Virus record (IMG/VR): IMGVR_UViG_3300005527_000097
Location: 1 to 42,875 of that record
Length of the DNA: 42,875 bases
Strand: one strand, 5' to 3'
Origin: a virus
Shown: in pieces, positions 15,428 to 23,462 of the stretch
Numbering within the stretch: position 1 is the first letter of the stretch
Layout: the number at the start of each line of letters is the position of its first letter
Notes under the pieces: model-generated
Databases searched by the model: none
Told to the model about the DNA's origin: nothing
The model's input: only the letters and a program-made list of their open reading frames with translations
Program-made: the position numbers and the translations under genes

Positions 15428-17299
15428 ATGAGTAAAATTATTGGAATTGATTTAGGTACAACAAATTCGTGTGTTGCGGTAATGGAAGGTAATGAACCTA
15501 TTGTTATCCCAAACAGTGAAGGTAAAAGAACTACACCATCAATTGTGGGGTATGTGAATGAAGGGGAAAGAAAAGTGGGTGACCCCGCTAAAAGACAATC
15601 TGTGACAAACCCAACTAAAACTGTTTATTCAATTAAAAGATTTATGGGGTCAACCTACGACGAATCTAAAGACGAAGTTGGTAAAGTTCCGTATTCCGTA
15701 ATTAAAGGTAAGAATAACTCACCTAGAGTTAAAATTGATGGTAAGGAATACTCACCACAAGAAATTTCAGCAACTATCCTTCAGAAAATGAAAAAGACGG
15801 CTGAGGACTATTTGGGTACTACAGTTACTGAGGCGGTTATTACTGTTCCTGCGTACTTTAATGATGCTCAACGTCAAGCAACTAAAGAAGCGGGTGAAAT
15901 TGCGGGATTAAAAGTTAGACGAATTATCAATGAACCAACCGCGGCGGCATTGGCTTACGGACTTGATAAAAAATCAAAAGATGCCGTTGTCGTTGTATTT
16001 GACTGTGGTGGTGGAACTCATGACGTTTCTATCCTTGAGTTAGGTGATGGTGTTTTTGAGGTAATGGCAACTGATGGTGATACTCATTTGGGTGGTGATG
16101 ACTTTGACCAAGCAATTATTGATTATTTGGTTGGAGAGTTTAAAAAAGAACATAATATTGACCCAAGTCAGGACCCAATGGCATTACAAAGACTGAAAGA
16201 GTCTGCTGAAAAAGCAAAAATTGAGTTGTCTTCATCATCATCAACCGAAATTAATTTACCATATTTAATTCCTGTTGATGGAATCCCAAAACATTTAGTG
16301 TTAACATTAACAAAATCTAAATTTGAACAACTTGTTGATGATTTGGTTAAAAGAACTATTGAACCTTGTAAAACAGCGTTGAAAAATGCGGGTATTAAAA
16401 CAACTGATATTGATGAAATTATATTGGTTGGGGGGACAACAAGAATTCCCGCAATTCAAGAGGCGGTTAAAAACTTCTTCGGTAAAGAACCTTCAAAAGG
16501 GGTTAATCCTGATGAGGTTGTTGCGTTAGGTGCGGCAATTCAAGGAGGTGTATTGGCTGGAGATGTTAAAGATGTCTTGTTATTAGACGTTACACCACTT
16601 TCATTAGGTATTGAGACTATGGGTGGGGTGTTTACTAAGTTAATTGAATCTAACACAACAATCCCAACTAAAAAATCTCAGGTATTCTCAACAGCAGTTG
16701 ACAATCAACCAAGTGTTGATATTCATGTATTACAAGGTGAAAGAGCGATGGCCAAAGACAATAAAACTATTGGTAGATTCCAATTGACCGATATTCCACC
16801 ATCACAAAGAGGAGTCCCTCAAATTGAAGTGACTTTTGACATTGACGCTAATGGTATTATTAATGTATCGGCAGTTGATAAAGGAACAAATAAAGTTCAA
16901 TCAATTAGAATTGAGTCTTCATCAGGTTTATCCAAAGAAGAAATTGATAAAATGAAGGCAGATGCCGAAGCAAATGCTGAATCAGACCAAAAGGCGAGAG
17001 AAGAAGTTGAATTAATTAACAAAGCGGATTCTACAGTATTTCAATCTGAAAGGTCTTTAAAAGACTTAGAGGAAAAAATATCAGAAACTGATAAGAATGA
17101 ATTAACAGAACTTATCAGTAGTTTAAAAGAATCTGTAGATAAAAAAGAGTTAACTATTTTGGAATCTAAAATGGAAACATTAAACAATAAATTCCAATCA
17201 GTTTCTCAAAACTTGTATGAGAATTCTAATAATGAATCAACCAACGAATCAACAAATGATACTGATTTTTCAGATGTAGAATTTGAAGAAGTCAAGTAA
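15428..17299 (+). CDS. dnaK: DnaK (Hsp70) chaperone
   Basis: This is a full-length Hsp70 of 623 residues: the nucleotide-binding domain starts with [16 protein letters not shown], includes [11 protein letters not shown] and the [11 protein letters not shown] motif, the [18 protein letters not shown] linker region follows, then the beta substrate-binding domain and a helical lid ending in DVEFEEVK, the tail typical of Bacteroidota DnaK. It binds exposed hydrophobic segments in an ATP-controlled cycle and normally needs DnaJ and GrpE, which are not in this window. The second phosphate loop reads [10 protein letters not shown] where DLGGGTFDVS is usual, so Leu and Phe are replaced by Cys and His. 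It was probably acquired from a host. It stands alone behind a long A+T-rich leader with a possible operator. Confidence 0.97.
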   Translation: MSKIIGIDLGTTNSCVAVMEGNEPIVIPNSEGKRTTPSIVGYVNEGERKVGDPAKRQSVTNPTKTVYSIKRFMGSTYDESKDEVGKVPYSVIKGKNNSPRVKIDGKEYSPQEISATILQKMKKTAEDYLGTTVTEAVITVPAYFNDAQRQATKEAGEIAGLKVRRIINEPTAAALAYGLDKKSKDAVVVVFDCGGGTHDVSILELGDGVFEVMATDGDTHLGGDDFDQAIIDYLVGEFKKEHNIDPSQDPMALQRLKESAEKAKIELSSSSSTEINLPYLIPVDGIPKHLVLTLTKSKFEQLVDDLVKRTIEPCKTALKNAGIKTTDIDEIILVGGTTRIPAIQEAVKNFFGKEPSKGVNPDEVVALGAAIQGGVLAGDVKDVLLLDVTPLSLGIETMGGVFTKLIESNTTIPTKKSQVFSTAVDNQPSVDIHVLQGERAMAKDNKTIGRFQLTDIPPSQRGVPQIEVTFDIDANGIINVSAVDKGTNKVQSIRIESSSGLSKEEIDKMKADAEANAESDQKAREEVELINKADSTVFQSERSLKDLEEKISETDKNELTELISSLKESVDKKELTILESKMETLNNKFQSVSQNLYENSNNESTNESTNDTDFSDVEFEEVK

Positions 17300-17315
17300 T
17301 TGTTAATAACTCCCG

Positions 17316-17356
17316 TGAAAAAAATCTCAGGCCTTTTATGGTTTGAGATTTTTTGT
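17316..17356 (+). terminator. Intrinsic terminator after dnaK
   Basis: AAAAATCTCA and TGAGATTTTT form a 10-bp stem followed by T residues. It runs directly into the promoter of the next gene. Confidence 0.85.
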
Positions 17357-17357
17357 G

Positions 17358-17365
17358 TATATTTG
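17358..17365 (+). promoter_or_regulatory. TAnnTTTG box, leaderless arrangement
   Basis: TATATTTG is followed by four bases (TGAT) and the ATG at 17370. This decides the start of the next gene, since an upstream in-frame codon at 17343 would lie inside the terminator and promoter. Confidence 0.65.
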
Positions 17366-17369
17366 TGAT

Positions 17370-17891
17370 ATGAAAAACAAACTACCATACGAAACAACAG
17401 GACGAGCAATTAAAGGATATACTGAATCTGCAATTGCTAAAGGTGAGACAAATGATTGTGTTGTAAGAGCATTTGCATCTTCATTTGAGATTTCTTATGA
17501 TTACGCTCACAAGTTTGTTGCTGAGGAGTTTAAAAGACAACCAAGAAGAGGTACTTTTTTCACGGCATCTAAGATGGTTAAGTTGTCAGAATGTAATATC
17601 AAAGTAAATGGTAAAAAAGTTTGTCCTGTTGGGACACCCACAAAAAATCCTTTACTCCCTCATTCATTATCTTATCCTGTTAAAGTAAAAGTTACTGGTA
17701 CTGATAAACTATATAAAATTGTTAACAGACAAATGACCGTAGGAACTTTTGTTAAAAAGAATCCAAAAGGAACATTCTTTGTATTGGTTAAAGGTCATGC
17801 CTTTACAATCAAAGATGGTGTCGTAATTGGTAATCCTGAAGATGCGGTTAAAGCGAGACGACCAATGAGAGCGGCGTTTGAAATTAAATAA
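17370..17891 (+). CDS. Papain/C39-like cysteine-protease-fold protein
   Basis: The 173-residue protein has a Cys in NDCVVRAFA near residue 30, a His in VKGHAFTIKDG near 145 and a GNPED segment soon after. This Cys...His...Asn order, with the TNDCVVRA and GHAF contexts, fits the papain-like or C39-like fold. It could be a peptidase, a deubiquitinase-type enzyme or an amidase; the substrate is not predictable. It is read from a leaderless promoter and is followed after three bases by a HAD protein, so the three genes to 18806 appear to form one operon. Confidence 0.6.
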   Translation: MKNKLPYETTGRAIKGYTESAIAKGETNDCVVRAFASSFEISYDYAHKFVAEEFKRQPRRGTFFTASKMVKLSECNIKVNGKKVCPVGTPTKNPLLPHSLSYPVKVKVTGTDKLYKIVNRQMTVGTFVKKNPKGTFFVLVKGHAFTIKDGVVIGNPEDAVKARRPMRAAFEIK

Positions 17892-17894
17892 GAT

Positions 17895-18284
17895 ATGAAA
17901 GTAAGTTTTGATTTTGATGGGACATTATCCCGAAAAGATGTTCAGGACTTTGCCAAAGAATTGATTGGTAAAGGAATTGATGTATGGATTGTTACCTCAA
18001 GGATTTCAACGGAACCCGCATTAGAAAAAGGGTGGTATTGGATTGAAAAACAAAATGATGAGTTATACAAAGTTGCTGAGTCGGTAGGTGTAGTAAAAGA
18101 TAAAATTGTCTTTACAGAACACATAGATAAAATTGTTTTTCTAAAAGATAAAGGGTTTGAATTTCATTTAGATGACGATGAACATGAGTTAATTTTAATA
18201 ATGCAAAGTAAAGATTCTTGTGTTCCACTTAATGTTGGTCACTTTTCTTGGAAAGAAAATTGTTTAGAGGTGTTAAATAAATAA
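17895..18284 (+). CDS. HAD-superfamily phosphatase-like protein
   Basis: Motif I DFDGTL (D6 nucleophile, D8 acid) is at the N-terminus, motif II TSR follows near residue 36, a Lys in the IVFLKDKG segment fits motif III, and LDDDEHE (about 94-100) fits motif IV. At 129 residues it is a minimal HAD domain without a cap, so a small or accessible phosphorylated substrate is expected, such as a nucleotide or a protein or polynucleotide end. It is the middle gene of the 17370-18806 operon. Confidence 0.8.
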   Translation: MKVSFDFDGTLSRKDVQDFAKELIGKGIDVWIVTSRISTEPALEKGWYWIEKQNDELYKVAESVGVVKDKIVFTEHIDKIVFLKDKGFEFHLDDDEHELILIMQSKDSCVPLNVGHFSWKENCLEVLNK

Positions 18285-18287
18285 GTT

Positions 18288-18806
18288 ATGAAAGTATTAT
18301 TTTTAGACCACGATGGAGTTATTTGTTTGTCAAATAATTGGGGTGGTCGTTATAAAAAGAAAGGGTTTGATAGCAACCCTGAAACACCAATGGATATCCG
18401 AATGGATAATTTTGATGTGAAGGCGGTTAAAATTCTTAAAGAAATTATTGATGAAACAGGGTGTGAACTTGTTATATCATCTGATTGGAAATTACACGGG
18501 ACTTTAGACCAAATGAAAGAAATGTACATCACTCGTGGTATTAAACCTCCTATTGATTACACTCCCAATATGAAAGACTTTGATGAGACTGGCCACGCTA
18601 TGTTACATTGGAAGGGATTTAGTGAAAGTATCCGTGTTTATGAGGTCAATGAATACTTAAAGAATCATCCTGAAGTAACTCATTGGGTTGCGGTTGATGA
18701 CCTGAATTTGTCATCACTTGAGAATTTTGTAAGAACAACCAAACCTTATAATGAGGGAATTAAACAGTCAGGTGTTAAGGATAAAATCCTGAAATATCTG
18801 AAATAA
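18288..18806 (+). CDS. HAD-fold hydrolase, second copy
   Basis: This 172-residue protein begins FLDHDGVI (D7 and D9 of motif I), has VISSDWK as motif II and AVDDLN near residue 138 as motif IV. The FLDxDGV...SSDW pattern resembles the HAD domains found in RNA-repair and uncharacterised phage proteins. It differs too much from the preceding HAD protein to be a simple tandem copy. The pairing of two HAD phosphatases in one operon may point to end processing of nucleic acid or nucleotide metabolism. Confidence 0.75.
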   Translation: MKVLFLDHDGVICLSNNWGGRYKKKGFDSNPETPMDIRMDNFDVKAVKILKEIIDETGCELVISSDWKLHGTLDQMKEMYITRGIKPPIDYTPNMKDFDETGHAMLHWKGFSESIRVYEVNEYLKNHPEVTHWVAVDDLNLSSLENFVRTTKPYNEGIKQSGVKDKILKYLK

Positions 18807-18808
18807 AA

Positions 18809-18892
18809 AAGGGGATGGTAGCGAACCTCCCCTTTAGTTGTTACCATAACGATAACGGTCCTAAAAGTCCTCTGTAAAGAGGATTATTTTTC
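18809..18892 (+). terminator. Tandem terminator hairpins
   Basis: Two hairpins follow the HAD operon: AAGGGGA with TCCCCTT (18809-18834), and TCCTCT-GTAA-AGAGGA (18868-18883), the latter followed by TTATTTTT. The second overlaps the end of the converging minus-strand gene. Confidence 0.65.
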
Positions 18893-19390
18893 TTTTACTA
18901 ACTGTAAACATCTTTTTAAATATTCTTTGGCTCTTGACGATGGGTCAGGATGAGAAAGAACTTTTTCAATATCTTTCACTAATTCTTCACCGTGTTCATT
19001 TTCTTTATAAAGCTCAAGTACTTTATCCATGGCACTGTGACAATTACCTGTTGTCTCATCTAAATAATTTTTACCACGAAATGTGTTAAGATGATTCATT
19101 AAATCGTAAGATAAATGTTCACCAGCATCTGTAACATCAGGGTGTAATCTTATGGTTCTTAAAATATCCAAAGCGTCTACCATACCTCTAATACCACCAC
19201 TTCTTTTATACAACTTTGAAGTGTAGTTTTTAAACCCATCATTTAAACCGACAATTTCATCCAAACTAACTGTGTTAGTTGTAAGGCATCTTTGTTTTCC
19301 TTCATTAGGTTCTTGAGTTGAGTCTGACTCAAGAATATGCTGTCTAATTGCTTTACGAAGTTTATTTTCGTCAATTATGTATTTTTTCAT
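18884..19390 (-). CDS. Tagged protein, probable virion or internal protein
   Basis: The 168-residue protein begins MKKYIIDENKLRKAIRQHIL followed by ES: a short hydrophobic start, a DENKL helix cap, a basic helix and an (I/L)xE site (ILE before Ser). This matches the tag pattern of several unrelated proteins in this window. The remainder is helical with a few Cys and His and no family I can name. A TATTTAT box (complement of 19411-19417) lies 20 bases before the ATG. Confidence 0.7.
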   Translation of the reverse strand: MKKYIIDENKLRKAIRQHILESDSTQEPNEGKQRCLTTNTVSLDEIVGLNDGFKNYTSKLYKRSGGIRGMVDALDILRTIRLHPDVTDAGEHLSYDLMNHLNTFRGKNYLDETTGNCHSAMDKVLELYKENEHGEELVKDIEKVLSHPDPSSRAKEYLKRCLQLVKEK

Positions 19391-19506
19391 ACTAAATGTT
19401 ATTTATATAGATAAATATTAATATAAATCAAAATAACTCAACATTTGGTTTATATTAATATTCGTAATTTTTTATTACATAAATGTTAAATTAACATATA
19501 TGGACG

Positions 19507-19725
19507 ATGATGAATCGAATCAAGACGTGGAGACAAATATTTTTGGGGAATCTTTCAATAAAGTTCCTTATGTTAGCAATGTTCTTCAATCCATTTGGAT
19601 TCGATGCGGTTCAATATTATCTGATTGTTACGACAGGGAGTTTATTTTATGCAAATTTAATTTTGTATTGCGTATCGGGACTATTTTTTGGTCTTTATTT
19701 CTTATTTCGGAAATACTCTAAATAA
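19507..19725 (+). CDS. Small two-helix membrane protein (72 aa)
   Basis: This frame codes for 72 residues with two hydrophobic segments (about 16-31 and 36-66) and a basic C-terminus. An overlapping frame of nearly equal length (from 19500) gives a mixed sequence with no organised pattern, so I prefer this one. The hydrophobic layout could suit a holin or an envelope protein, but nothing specific supports it. Confidence 0.5.
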   Translation: MMNRIKTWRQIFLGNLSIKFLMLAMFFNPFGFDAVQYYLIVTTGSLFYANLILYCVSGLFFGLYFLFRKYSK

Positions 19726-19728
19726 TAA

Positions 19729-19938
19729 TCATTCATCACTATCCGATTTTTCTTCAGGTGCTGGTATTTGGGTTAAAACCCAAATATCAAAAATCAATAA
19801 ATAAATCCACCAAGTTAATGATGAAACATCATATTTCTCAGGATATAAACTTGTTTGTAAAAACAATAGTAATAGTTTTAAAACTATAAAAATTCTAAAA
19901 AATAAGATTAATGCCGCTAGTAAAGGGGAGTACTTCAT
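19729..19938 (-). CDS. Small membrane protein (69 aa)
   Basis: Two membrane segments (about residues 6-28 and 42-58) are followed by an acidic tail PAPEEKSDSDE. It overlaps the stop of the upstream kinase by four bases, so it is translated from the same mRNA. It converges on the other small membrane protein at 19507-19725. No family is recognised. Confidence 0.65.
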   Translation of the reverse strand: MKYSPLLAALILFFRIFIVLKLLLLFLQTSLYPEKYDVSSLTWWIYLLIFDIWVLTQIPAPEEKSDSDE

Positions 19939-20327
19939 AGGTTAAATTCAAATCGGGTTTTCATTGAGTCAATAATATTATCAGGAACATTGTGTACATT
20001 CTTACCACCGTGTCTATTTTCCACAATTATTGTAAAAACTTTATACCCAAATTCTTTAGCAATGTTGAAATAATATTCCATCTCCCATTCTTGGGTGAAT
20101 GTATTTGACACGGCAATTTTTGGAATAGATGATTCCATGGCGTATTTTACATTATCTTGACAATCTTTATGAGCGTCTTTGATTTTTGTAAAATCAAATT
20201 TGTATTCACCATTTTCATCAATAAAATATTGGTCCGCCTCAAATACGTTTGAGGTTAATTGTCTTGCAAAAGTTGATTTACCTGAACCTGGTACTCCCCT
20301 AACGATATATAAAACTTTTTCATTCAT
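19935..20327 (-). CDS. P-loop kinase of the AAA_33 / polynucleotide-kinase type
   Basis: The protein (130 residues) starts YIVRGVPGSGKSTFARQL, a Walker A motif GVPGSGKS typical of AAA_33 kinases (zeta toxin, PNK and N4BP2-like proteins), followed by a predicted acidic site EADQYF and a C-terminal segment with RHGGKNVHNVP that fits an Arg-rich lid. Proteins of this type phosphorylate small molecules or nucleic acid 5' ends. Its promoter is leaderless on the minus strand. It is the only enzyme in a two-gene unit with the small membrane protein. Confidence 0.75.
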   Translation of the reverse strand: MNEKVLYIVRGVPGSGKSTFARQLTSNVFEADQYFIDENGEYKFDFTKIKDAHKDCQDNVKYAMESSIPKIAVSNTFTQEWEMEYYFNIAKEFGYKVFTIIVENRHGGKNVHNVPDNIIDSMKTRFEFNL

Positions 20328-20331
20328 AACA

Positions 20332-20339
20332 CAAATATA
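20332..20339 (-). promoter_or_regulatory. TAnnTTTG box on the minus strand, leaderless arrangement
   Basis: On the minus strand TATATTTG is followed by four bases (TGTT) and the ATG at 20327. Confidence 0.65.
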
Positions 20340-20368
20340 GGGATATTTATTTAAATAAAAAAGAAGTT

Positions 20369-20992
20369 ATGAAAAATTTAGATTTATTAATAGAATCAGT
20401 TTTACGTGAATATAAAAACCCACCTATGAAATTAAAAAGAGGTGTTGACGTTTCTCCTGAGTTAAAATATCATTTAGAAAATAAAGTTAGTTTAAGTGAA
20501 AACGTTTTTAGAATATATTCATCAAAATATTTTGATTTGATTAATGAAGCTAGAGAACTTTATAATCAAAATTTGTTATCATTAAACGAAAATGATATAT
20601 GGTTAGTTGAATCTGATTTAGGAAAAAAAGTTATCCTTGAAAATGGGGATGAGGTTTATTTGGACGCACCTATTTATGAAAATGACCTTGAGGATGTTTT
20701 AAATGAAGCGATACACCGTGGTAAAAAAGTTAAATTAGGTAGTCCATTTAGAACACCTGGCGGACCAAAAAAATTCGCAGTTTATGTTAAAACCCCAAAA
20801 GGTACAGTAAAAAAAGTTACATTTGGGGACCCAAATTTAAGAATTAAAAATGCTAGTAAAGGCAGGGCAAAATCATTTAGAGCGAGACACAAATGTGACC
20901 AAAAGAAAGATAGAACAACTGCTGGATATTGGTCTTGTAATGTGTCAAGATATAGAAAAAAATTAGGTTTAAAATCGTCAAGAAGCTGGTAA
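20369..20992 (+). CDS. Tagged protein with C-terminal RARHKC/YWSC domain
   Basis: The N-terminus MKNLDLLIESVLREY ends in an (I/L)xE-type site (LRE before Tyr). The C-terminal 85 residues form a compact basic domain: GSPFRTPGGPKKFAVYV, FGDPNLRIKN, then RARHKCDQKKD and YWSCNVSRY, with two Cys and one His that could bind metal. I recall this C-terminal domain in proteins of large and T4-like marine phages, including head-related ones, but cannot give a family name with certainty. A TATTTAT box lies 18 bases upstream. The gene leads into the next after one base. It is probably a structural or head-associated protein. Confidence 0.75.
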   Translation: MKNLDLLIESVLREYKNPPMKLKRGVDVSPELKYHLENKVSLSENVFRIYSSKYFDLINEARELYNQNLLSLNENDIWLVESDLGKKVILENGDEVYLDAPIYENDLEDVLNEAIHRGKKVKLGSPFRTPGGPKKFAVYVKTPKGTVKKVTFGDPNLRIKNASKGRAKSFRARHKCDQKKDRTTAGYWSCNVSRYRKKLGLKSSRSW

Positions 20993-20993
20993 T

Positions 20994-21581
20994 ATGAACA
21001 AACGTTTAAACGTGTTAAATGAAAATAAAGTCAAAGAATTTTTCAATAAACACAAAGAATCAATAAAAAAAACATTCTTAGAAGAACTTAAAAATTCAAG
21101 TGATGATGCTAAATCAGCATATTCTAATTTAATTAAATTGGTTAATAGTGGGGAATCAATTAGTGAAGAAGAACGTGAAAAAATTGGTAATGAACTTAAG
21201 AGTGTATTTAAAAGAACTTTAACTAAATTAGGTATGGCGGGTATATTTTTGTTACCTGGTGGTACTATATTTTTAATATTAATGAAACTATTTAAAAAGA
21301 AAAAATCAAAAGTTAATGATTTACCATTTGACGAAATAAATGAGGGTAATAAAAAAATCCGTGTGTTTAGTGAAAATACCGAATCTGATGAATTAAAATG
21401 GCACAGAGATAGAGAGGATAGATTAGTCACAGTCCTTGAAGGTCAAGGATGGGAAATACAAATGGATAACGAATTACCAAAAAGTCTTACAAAAGGCCAA
21501 AAATATATAATACCTGAAGGTGTATATCACAGAATAATTAAAGGACAAGGTAATTTAAAAGTATCCATAGAATTTATTTAG
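20994..21581 (+). CDS. LETM1-like membrane segment fused to a cupin domain
   Basis: In this 195-residue protein, residues 1-10 read MNKRLNVLNE, another early (L/V)xE site. Residues about 15-102 are helical and include a hydrophobic segment, LTKLGMAGIFLLPGGTIFLI, that resembles the LETM1-type motif of membrane-bound proteins. Residues about 125-195 are a small beta-barrel with KWHRDREDR, GWEIQMDNELP and IPEGVYHRIIKG, the pattern of a cupin. The combination of a membrane anchor and a cupin is unusual. The ligand cannot be predicted. It is transcribed with the tagged protein before it and converges on the minus-strand IMPDH-like gene, overlapping it by eight bases. Confidence 0.65.
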   Translation: MNKRLNVLNENKVKEFFNKHKESIKKTFLEELKNSSDDAKSAYSNLIKLVNSGESISEEEREKIGNELKSVFKRTLTKLGMAGIFLLPGGTIFLILMKLFKKKKSKVNDLPFDEINEGNKKIRVFSENTESDELKWHRDREDRLVTVLEGQGWEIQMDNELPKSLTKGQKYIIPEGVYHRIIKGQGNLKVSIEFI

Positions 21582-22596
21582 AAAACCTTTTTAACGCATT
21601 CTCAGTGATAAAAACATATTGGGATTCTCTAAACTCAGATAAAGTCCTTGAATTAGTGTAGGACATTGCTGATTTAAGATAATCCTCAAAGTTTTCAACC
21701 CAAGAACTTAATTTATATTCAACCTTATTAAATTTAGATATCCCTTCAGAAGTTTTTAATACTGGTCTATTCCATTTTCTTTGAACTTCTTTGGTTGACA
21801 TACCCCTAAAATTTTTATACATGTGTTTTCTAAGGTACGGACACTTATCCCAAATTTTAACTGAAGTTTTATAACTGATTGGGATTTTTTTGAATAGTTT
21901 AGTTTGAGAACAAGACTCTAAAGTTTGATTTAATAATCCTCCTAACATAACATAATCGGCACCTAACATAATCGCTTTAATTATGTCATCGTAATTCCTA
22001 AACCCACCATCGGCAACTATGTTTGTAGTGTAATTAGATAATTGTTTAATCCAAAAACATTCACTTATTAATGATGCCATCGGATAATGAACACCTGTAT
22101 TTGCTGAGGTTAAACAACCACTACCACCACCAATGCCAACTCTAACATAATCAACACCAATCTCACAAAAACGTTTAAATGTTTCAGGATTAGCAATATT
22201 CCCAACCATAAGTTTGTGAGAATCGGTCGGTCTCATTTCAATAAACCTTTTAGATAAAGTGTGGATTTTTTCCATATGACCATTTGCAATGTCCACCAAA
22301 ATATTTTTTGGTTCGGTCTTTTCAGGTAATAACTCTAAGTACCACTCAAATTCATCCAAAGACAGTGAAAAAAACGAATTAGTGTCAACACTTTTAACAC
22401 CTCTAGGTAAACAAACAACTAAATTATTTTTAGTAAAAATTTCTTGATTATCGTAATCAATTACAGTATCCATTGGGGAAACAATAATTGGTAATTTATT
22501 GTTTTCATCTTTAACATTAATCTCACTTCTTGAATTTATTGATGAAATTGATTCTGGAATAATTGTAATGTCTTTAAAATCAAATTTTTGTTCCAT
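21574..22596 (-). CDS. IMP dehydrogenase/GMP reductase family enzyme
   Basis: From the ATG at 22596 the 340-residue protein shows the TIM-barrel hallmarks of this family: FDFKDITIIP at the start, PIIVSPMDTV, the catalytic loop GGGSGCLTSANTGVHYP with C161, and VADGGFRNYDDIIKAIMLGADYVMLGG for phosphate binding. The family interconverts IMP, XMP and GMP through a covalent Cys adduct. CBS domains are absent, as in GMP reductase, but the loop departs from both classical versions (SxCTTR), so the substrate may differ. It lies two bases after a thioesterase gene. It could rebalance guanine nucleotide pools during infection. Confidence 0.85.
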   Translation of the reverse strand: MEQKFDFKDITIIPESISSINSRSEINVKDENNKLPIIVSPMDTVIDYDNQEIFTKNNLVVCLPRGVKSVDTNSFFSLSLDEFEWYLELLPEKTEPKNILVDIANGHMEKIHTLSKRFIEMRPTDSHKLMVGNIANPETFKRFCEIGVDYVRVGIGGGSGCLTSANTGVHYPMASLISECFWIKQLSNYTTNIVADGGFRNYDDIIKAIMLGADYVMLGGLLNQTLESCSQTKLFKKIPISYKTSVKIWDKCPYLRKHMYKNFRGMSTKEVQRKWNRPVLKTSEGISKFNKVEYKLSSWVENFEDYLKSAMSYTNSRTLSEFRESQYVFITENALKRFSK

Positions 22597-22597
22597 A

Positions 22598-23020
22598 TTA
22601 GTTTTTTGTTTCTTCGTTTTTAATTGAGTCAATCATAGTTGTTATACGTTTAATTGATTTTTCTTTTAATGGTAATGGCGCTCCATCTTCATCAATATAC
22701 ACAAATTTAGTGTGAGTTTTTAATACAATATATTGTTTTCCTGTTCTAACATTATGCGCTCTGGCCTCAATATATAAAGTCACAGATGTGGTTCCAATAG
22801 ATGATGGCCACCCAAATATTTTTAATAACTGACCTTCTTTTGACGGTTTTTCAAAAACGCATTTATCTATAGATACTGTAACCATTCTAGGGGTGTCACA
22901 TAATTGCATTGCGTAGGCCACAGCAGATGCATCTAACCACGCCAAAAGTTTCCCACCAAACAAATTTCCGTGAAATCCTAAATCAGATTTTTTAATAGGG
23001 TGGGTGTTTAATAATTCCAT
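22598..23020 (-). CDS. Hotdog-fold acyl-CoA thioesterase (YciA/BACH-like)
   Basis: The sequence LGFHGNLFGGKLLAWLDASAVAYA is the hallmark helix region of hexameric acyl-CoA thioesterases (GxLFGGxLLxWLD), with Asp as catalytic residue. It is followed by the RMVTVSIDKCVFEKP and GTTSVTLYIEARA strands, and the length (140 residues) is normal for one hotdog domain. It should hydrolyse acyl-CoA to free fatty acid and CoA. I chose the ATG at 23020, two bases after the upstream stop; an in-frame ATG at 23038 would overlap that gene. Thioesterases are rarely found in phages. It is the middle gene of a three-gene set. Confidence 0.85.
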   Translation of the reverse strand: MELLNTHPIKKSDLGFHGNLFGGKLLAWLDASAVAYAMQLCDTPRMVTVSIDKCVFEKPSKEGQLLKIFGWPSSIGTTSVTLYIEARAHNVRTGKQYIVLKTHTKFVYIDEDGAPLPLKEKSIKRITTMIDSIKNEETKN

Positions 23021-23022
23021 TT

Positions 23023-23418
23023 CTAAATTTTTAACCATTTATTATCGCTATTTAACTTAAAACTCCCTACGTATTTTTTATTCCATTCGTTAGGACCAAT
23101 TAATGATAAGAAAACACTTTCATCATTTCCATAGTAAAGGTGATATATTTCACCAACAACTGGCTCAAAAGTAAATTTAGAGTTATAAATCATCTCGTTC
23201 CATAAAAATTCCTCCATTAATAAATCATAGTCTTTTTTCATTTCCTCAAATTTTGATTTAAACTGATGATTTACTTTTTGTAATTTAGATGCCTTCCATC
23301 CGTCAACATTTTCTATACTAATACTTGGGGCCCCCACATTAGAACCATAGGGTAATAAACCTGGATTATCGGCAACATTGTCAGGTTTTTTATTTTTTCG
23401 TATATTTATTATTTCCAT
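23023..23418 (-). CDS. DUF2452 (C1orf50-like) protein
   Basis: The protein (131 residues from the ATG at 23418) carries the family pattern PDNVADNPGLLPYGSNVGAP, followed by ENVDGWK, a helical region with FEEMKKDYDLLMEEFLWNE, and FEPVVGEIYHLYYG and FLSLIGPNEW at the end. This family is widely conserved in eukaryotes and bacteria and has no established function. It leads a three-gene minus-strand unit with the thioesterase and the IMPDH-like enzyme. The set looks like a host-derived metabolic cassette. An in-frame start six codons further upstream would extend the protein by a hydrophobic, aromatic-rich stretch. Confidence 0.85.
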   Translation of the reverse strand: MEIINIRKNKKPDNVADNPGLLPYGSNVGAPSISIENVDGWKASKLQKVNHQFKSKFEEMKKDYDLLMEEFLWNEMIYNSKFTFEPVVGEIYHLYYGNDESVFLSLIGPNEWNKKYVGSFKLNSDNKWLKI

Positions 23419-23462
23419 AAAGTAAAAATAAAACATATTTATTAGTATATAAAGAGTCTCCC

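Noticed and set aside
19500-19721. Second + strand frame of 73 residues overlapping 19507-19725
   Set aside because: Its product has no ordered hydrophobic or charged pattern, while the 19507 frame gives two clean membrane helices.
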